DNA of 64,000 nucleotides from Paguma larvata (Eukaryota > Chordata > Mammalia > Carnivora > Viverridae), in NCBI GenBank assembly GCA_030068075.1, contig CM057839.1, forward strand, positions 22,733,167 to 22,797,166, given 5' to 3'. Both the position numbers and the translations under genes were made by a program. Positions 58,671-64,000 of the stretch are shown here, in pieces. The number at the start of each line of letters is the position of its first letter. Within the stretch, counting starts at the first letter, position 1. A model generated the notes under the pieces. It did no database searches. It saw only the letters and a list, made by a program, of their open reading frames with translations, and was not told where the DNA came from.

Positions 58671-59922
58671 CTTTTTAAATGAGCTTTCTTCAATTAGTCT
58701 GATCTGTAATGCAGTCAAGTCAGAATTAACGCAAACACACGCCCAAACTTATGCACATGCATGAAAAGGATATTTCTGTCTGTTATCCATACAGAAGCAT
58801 CTTTTTCACCATCTTCAAGAAGGCTATTCTGTGTCCGGGTATGATTGACACAGATCTAAACTTAAGTATGACCAGTAGTTCTCCCTTTCCAGCAAATCAT
58901 TTTCCCACTCACTACAAATAAAGTGATTTATTTTTCTTTTTTTCTGATTATGGAATCAATGACACAGCAGATTTCCACAAGGCAAAATGGAATTAATCAA
59001 GGTGATCTAATTCTGTCTTCTGAACATCATGCAGATCCAAACACAGGGTTAGGAAGGAACATATTTCAAATTAGAAAAGACTTTCTTTAATTTACTTACT
59101 ACTATTTTAGTGATTCCTGAGTGTTCTATTAAATGTTTTCATTTTCACCACTCAAGTGTCTGCAACACTAGCAAATTATACATTATTTCCTTGATTTTGA
59201 ATAGAAGCCTTCCTGCTGATAAAGACAGTAAGGGTCTGTACTGCCTGGTATGAAAACTAATTATGAGTATGTTACAAAATCATATCACCAGGTTTTCTTT
59301 TAAACCATTGCATATATTAATAGAAAACAATCAATAATTATGTATTAAAAAGGTTCTTGGACAACCTAAATTTCTCCATCAATGCCCAAGGTTGGAAAGA
59401 ACAAAGACGAGAATTCTTTTTAAAGTTACACTCACTAAGGAAAAAATCTTTGTGCACATGGGATGCTATATATATTTATCCACTAAAAAAGTCAGCACAA
59501 TAATGACTAATAGAGCCTCCAGAGCATGATTTTAAAAGTTACATTCTAAAGAACAAAGCAAGTGGAAATTTCACGTATTGCACTACTTCTATTCACTAGG
59601 GTATTTGCCAATATTTTCTGATTCCAATCAAATGCGTGCAGGTATTAGAAAGAGTAAAAAATTCCCATGCCTGGAGGATCCGTGAATGCAGACAGAGACA
59701 TGTGCTCAGGATCACTCTTCTTTTTGGGGTGGGGTAAGTTTTTTCTTAAACCTTTATTTATTGTTAATTAACTAAAGTAATAATATGCATTTGTCAACTT
59801 ATATCAAGATGGAAGAAAGTTGTTTATGAAGTCATGTAAATATATTCCCAAATTAAATATAACTTCAAAACTAAAATCTAGTGGGAGTCTGGATGAATGA
59901 TGTAGAAATCATCATGGTTTCC
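58671..59922. other. 3' flank of SLITRK6, no gene or repeat recognised
   Basis: This is AT-rich sequence without SINE, LINE or LTR that I can recognise. It forms the right end of the SINE-free interval around the gene. Confidence 0.5.
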
Positions 59923-59940
59923 AAATGGTAACAAATTTTA

Positions 59941-60208
59941 TTTTTATATTTTACGTTTCTTTATTTATTTTGAGAGAAGGAGCACAGGGGTAGAACAGAG
60001 AGAGAGGGAGAAAGAGAAAGAATCCCAAGCAGACTCCACACTGTCAGCCCGGAGCCCTTATGTGGGGCTCCATATAGGGCTCCATGCGGGGCTCCATGTG
60101 GGGCTCCACACAGGGTTCCATGCCAGGCTCAAACTCAGAACAGTGAGATCATGACCTAAGCTGAAATCAAAGTTGGACCCTTAACCGACTGAGCCATCCA
60201 GGTGCCCC
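59941..60208 (-). mobile_element. CanSINE, antisense, with internal 12-bp tandem array
   Basis: The tail complement is on the left ('TTTCTTTATTTATTTTGAGA') and the head complement on the right ('GACTGAGCCATCCAGGTGCC'). The copy is longer than usual because 60061-60132 holds about six 12-bp units of the GGGCTCCA-containing body sequence. The 18-bp target-site duplication AAATGGTAACAAATTTTA / AAATGTTAACAAATTTTA (one mismatch) is at 59923-59940 and 60209-60226. Confidence 0.95.
60061..60132 (+). repeat. 12-bp tandem repeat inside a SINE
   Basis: Six units in exact 12-base register: TGTGGGGCTCCA, TATAGGGCTCCA, TGCGGGGCTCCA, TGTGGGGCTCCA, CACAGGGTTCCA and the partly matching TGCCAGGCTCAA. The unit derives from the SINE body. 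A normal copy has one such unit. Confidence 0.95.
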
Positions 60209-60226
60209 AAATGTTAACAAATTTTA

Positions 60227-62839
60227 AAGGCTTAAATGTTTCGGTGATGATGGGATCTGTCTTGTGTGATTTGCTTCCCTACTAGAAGTAGTTGAGAGTT
60301 GAAAAAGCTAGTGATGGTCTTTACGTCTTAATGGGTCACGTGACCTGTGATCACTCAGAATTTTGGTGATTTTACCTGCATTTTCTATTTCTTCTCACTC
60401 TTACTAAAGACACAGTTTTATTATAGTCTCTGTTTGATTGTTTGCTGAAGTGGCCAATGTGGTTTCTTTCTTCAACGGCTAGATTCAAAGTCCCAAGTCT
60501 GAATTCAGCATCCCCAGCCTTATTCCTGTTTACTTTGGCATTCTAACAAATAAACAAACAAAATAAACTTATAATCCTAATTTTTTTCTTAATTTACATG
60601 GAAGTTACATTTTGCTCATTGCATATCACTGCAACTTCTGATTTATGTCTGAATCTTGAATTTATGTAGGATCGTGATACTAGTGTATAATCATACAAGA
60701 TCAAGTCTTTTTAAATGTGTCAATCTGTTAGACATAGATTGCATGGATCCTTATTTAAGAAATCATTTGTCACTAAATTACCATGAAAATTCTTACTGCA
60801 AATATATGAAAGTATTCTTCAGGTAATCTTCCATTGATCTCCAAACTGGGTGGAGATTTTATAATACATATAAGAAAGGATTGTATCAATAATGCTGGTT
60901 CTTTCTCTTGAATCATTCTTTTATAACATGGAAGAAGAAAGCCTGTCTTTACTGCTCTAATCCTAAATAAACTGAAGTACCAGCTAAATGGCCTTTAAGC
61001 TGCCTTGATGTTTTTACCCAATTAATTTAAAAGGCTTAGGCTTTGATCTGGGGCTGAAAAATGGGATATGAGTATCCCCTTGTCATTAAACACAACTTTA
61101 AAAAATATAAATAACTAATAAAATGAGATCAAGTCTTAATATACATTTAATTTATTCTGTACTTCCGTTTCTTTGTTATTTTATATTTTTATTCTTCTAT
61201 GGTAACTAACGTACAAACATTTTAAAAAGATGATGGATACTAACTTGAAGAATTGACAGTAAACATTTTTTTAAATGTAAAGAGACACAAATAAATAAAG
61301 AAAGCTCAACAAACACTTCCACATACAAGACTTTTTACATAATTATCATTGGAGACTATTATCTACATGAAAATAAAATTATCCATGTGCCTAAAGTGCT
61401 GACTATTTGGGAAGAGAGGTTTAGATCACTCGGTAGTTAAGAAATGTTTTTACAATGAATTTAAGGACTCCTCTCTATTTCGTTTTCTTGAACATTTTTA
61501 TGATACAGGCCTGAATGACTGCAGTTCTCTTCCTGAAAAGTCAGGGTATTATAAAAGCTTGTTCTTGATAGGAAAGGAGACAATTACAAGTCTGTCTCAA
61601 AAGGAAGGATCCTATATCTGAGGACCCATATCAGGAATGATCTCATTGATAAGGAATGGATAAGTGATTAAAAATACAATATTCCTTTTTGCATTTTAAA
61701 TTCCATACATCCTGAAACAGATATTTGCCCAAAGATTCCCTGAGGTTTATAACCATAACTATCTCAAATTAAAAGTTGGATATAATAGTTTATATCCAAC
61801 TTGAAGTATAAGAGTTATATTATTAAAATTATATTGTTTAACAGATTTCTGTATTATATGGAAATAGCAGTATCTGTTTTACAGAACACAACTAATTTTT
61901 AAAAGAGGAATTTACATTAACTATATACACATTTATTCTTATGTATACGTAATATAAAGGAGATGGCCTGATGTGGAATTCTCTTCCAGCTGCTTTGAAA
62001 GCATAATCAAATAGACAAGTGCTCTTATGCTAGTAAACGTCTTTCAGTAGATTAATGAATGAAGAATAGAAACAATTCAAAACAACAAACTGCACATCCA
62101 CACAACACACACACATTCATGTATTTCCAAATAAAATAATGTAAAATTATACACTTTTTAAATAGAGTACTTTTAAATAGAGTACTTTGTCTCATAACTA
62201 CAAAACATAGAAAGCAGAAGACCTGATCTTCCACAAGTAGGTATCGCCTCCTACATATCTTAGGGGCCATCAGTTAGAAAAATCGGTACTCTGCATATAA
62301 GTAAGGTATTTTGACTTGCTCATTTAGTATGAAATCTCTGGTCATTTAATTGTCATGTGAGCATATGTTGCATTATAGATGGACTTCAACGGATTGTACA
62401 CCACAAAATAAATCATTTTATGAATGAATGAATGCCTTCAATTTTAAATTTAGTGTTATCAGTGATGAAATCACCACTAGTGAACGGATGTTAAGTGTAT
62501 TTTCATCCCATTCATTACTTGATGGGATAAGCAATCCAAAGACATGTCTTTGGACATATAAGCCCCTGTTACTCTGTTTTATGATTCATATCTATCATAA
62601 GGTAATGTAGCAATACCTGGTGGAATACGAAAGTTAATAGTAGAGTTCAGGGAAGTCATGATTCTAGAAGAATAAGATGAATTTAAATGCTACATCTGAT
62701 TTCATCAATTAAGATTTTCAGAGACACAGCTTGGGCCTATTCCTAGCATTCTGCGGTACTTCACTGGGGAAGACACAAGGATACGGCAATCTCATTTCTC
62801 AAATATCAGAACATCATAAACTTCTAGAGTTTATATATT
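60227..62839. repeat. AT-rich intergenic; hairpin at 61773-61802, 15-bp tandem pair at 62156-62185, palindrome at 62535-62554
   Basis: No gene is supported; the frames at 62052-62270 and 62428-62610 have no domain. Three small exact symmetric or repeated structures are present and are reported as findings. No repeat family was recognised. Confidence 0.5.
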
Positions 62840-62935
62840 CTATTGTTTTTAATTTTACAAATAAAAGGGTTGACATACTTATTTTGCAAATATAACTAGT
62901 AAGAGTAATAAGATCAGAATTGGAATCTGTTTTAT
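62840..62935 (-). mobile_element. Probable MIR SINE fragment, antisense
   Basis: The + strand 'TTTTACAAATAAAAGGGTTG', 'ATATAACTAGTAAGAGTAAT', 'AGATCAGAATTGGAATCTG' tracks reversed MIR ('ttttacagatgaggaaactg', 'cacagctagtaagtggcag', 'ggattcgaacccag'). It is heavily diverged. Confidence 0.5.
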
Positions 62936-63468
62936 TGTTGTTGATATTTCATTGAGATTTGTTTTATTCTCAGGGCTGTGGTCTTTGCCAGACTGTCTGT
63001 CATAACCACGAATATTTATAGGCCATATGGAAACTCAGAAAATGTATATGTTTGCTTCCGTATTTAGGTAGGACACTCTTTCTAAACATTTAATTGAAAG
63101 AAAAATCAGACATTTCCGTAACTCTAGACATATATTAGATAACTATAGATTATTCAAAATGACATTAGAGCACATTCTAGATACAGCTAGAATAATGCTA
63201 AGTGATTTAGTATATTTAACAAGTGCACATGGCAGACAAATTCATTATGTAGTTTTTCAAATTCAGAATAATTAATTACTATTTATTAATAATCTATATA
63301 TTTTTAACACAATTTAGTAAGAACTGACTTTCTTTTCTATTTCATAGGCTCAAACATTGACAAAAACAATATCTCATGATATATCGCATTAATTAAAAAC
63401 TTCATGTATAAACGTAATTTAAAATTGTTAGAATTATCTTACACATAGAGATTGTGGTATGAGACATT
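62936..63468. other. AT-rich intergenic sequence, nothing recognised
   Basis: There is no gene or repeat of note. Confidence 0.5.
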
Positions 63469-63485
63469 TTCATTATTCTATTTTT

Positions 63486-63702
63486 TTAACTTTTTTTTAG
63501 CATTTTTATTTTATTTTTGAGAAACATAGAGACAGAGCATGAGCAAGGGAAGGGCAGAGAGAGGGAGATACAGAATCTAAAGCAGGCTCCAGGCTCCGAG
63601 CCATCAACACAGAGCCCGACGTGGGGCTCAAACTCACAGACTGTGAGATCATGACCTGAGCCTAAGTCGGCTGCTGAACTGACTGAGCCACCCAGGCGCC
63701 CC
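63486..63702 (-). mobile_element. CanSINE, antisense
   Basis: Tail complement on the left, GA-rich block, 'GAGCCATCAACACAGAGCCC' body, and 'GACTGAGCCACCCAGGCGCC' head complement on the right. A perfect 17-bp target-site duplication TTCATTATTCTATTTTT is at 63469-63485 and 63703-63719, so this is one of the youngest copies. Confidence 0.96.
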
Positions 63703-63858
63703 TTCATTATTCTATTTTTAAGACCTCTACTTGAAACAACTTCTCCCTCTGCTAGTGCTTGTAAGTTAAAATAAAGATCATCATTTCAGTGAATATATCA
63801 TTGGAATCCTAGAGAAGCAGCTTTATAATAATGAAGAGTTTTTAAAATTATTATTCTT

Positions 63859-64000
63859 TATTTTTTTAAGTTTATTTATTTATTTTGAGAGAGGCAGAGA
63901 GAGAGAGCACAGGAGGGGCAGAAGGAGAGGGAAAGAGAATTCAAAGCAGGCTCTGTACAGTCAGCACAGAGCCCAGTAAGGGGCAAAGTACCATGAACCG
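63859..64000 (-). mobile_element. CanSINE, antisense, cut by the window end
   Basis: Starts with the tail complement ('AAGTTTATTTATTTATTTTG'), a long GA-rich block and 'CAGTCAGCACAGAGCCCAGT'. The head would lie beyond base 64000. Confidence 0.9.

Noticed and set aside
60061..60132. CRISPR-like short repeats
   Set aside because: The 12-bp units are contiguous without spacers and lie inside a mammalian SINE; this is a minisatellite.

Overview
The window is mammalian nuclear DNA from a carnivore of the cat lineage (Feliformia, most likely Felidae). The main evidence is 22 copies of a tRNA-Lys-derived CanSINE in its feline form: a 'GTGGCTCAGTCGGTTAAG' head, 'GACAGCTCAGAGCCTGGAG' body, CT-rich stretch and AATAAA-rich tail. 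Many copies still have near-perfect target-site duplications. The rest of the background is AT-rich intergenic sequence with worn mammalian repeats (MIR, L1/HAL1, Tigger and hAT DNA transposons, ERV1-type LTRs).

There is one convincing protein-coding gene, SLITRK6, on the + strand. A non-coding first exon ends at a GT donor at 52505/52506. After a 2.4-kb intron, a single large exon starts after the AG at 54906, carries the whole reading frame (54931-57453, 840 residues) and continues into a 1.2-kb 3' UTR with three AATAAA signals, the last at 58648. The protein is a type I membrane protein with two leucine-rich-repeat blocks, one transmembrane helix and the SLITRK C-terminal tail. The roughly 6.6-kb layout matches my recollection of the human gene, which lies in the 13q31 gene desert between SLITRK1 and SLITRK5.

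Layout: 1-48 kb is gene-free. It holds an L1 3' piece and MIR (1.6-2.9 kb); L1 and hAT remnants (4.0-5.1 kb); another L1 (7.3-8.0 kb); an old HAL1/L1 block split by a SINE (10.3-11.6 kb); a SINE cluster (12.3-13.7 kb); a GC-rich L1-5'UTR-like block (18.2-19.4 kb); a second HAL1/L1 block and an old unnamed repeat (21.4-22.9 kb); an antisense L1 carrying a MIR and a SINE (27.1-28.6 kb); a CpG-rich composite of two Tigger-like transposons (29.9-30.6 kb); an ERV1-type LTR cluster (36.2-39.8 kb); and a diverged direct duplication (46.3 and 47.6 kb). From 48.3 to 59.9 kb, around SLITRK6, there is no SINE at all, the longest such interval here. From 59.9 kb to the end the sequence is intergenic again, with three more SINEs, one carrying a 12-bp tandem array.

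I found no CRISPR, operon, phage or other unusual multi-gene system. The points most worth checking are the 3-codon uORF whose stop overlaps the SLITRK6 start codon, the SINE-free interval, the local duplication, the CpG-dense Tigger composite and the LTR cluster. All repeat family names come from memory of consensus sequences, not from a search.
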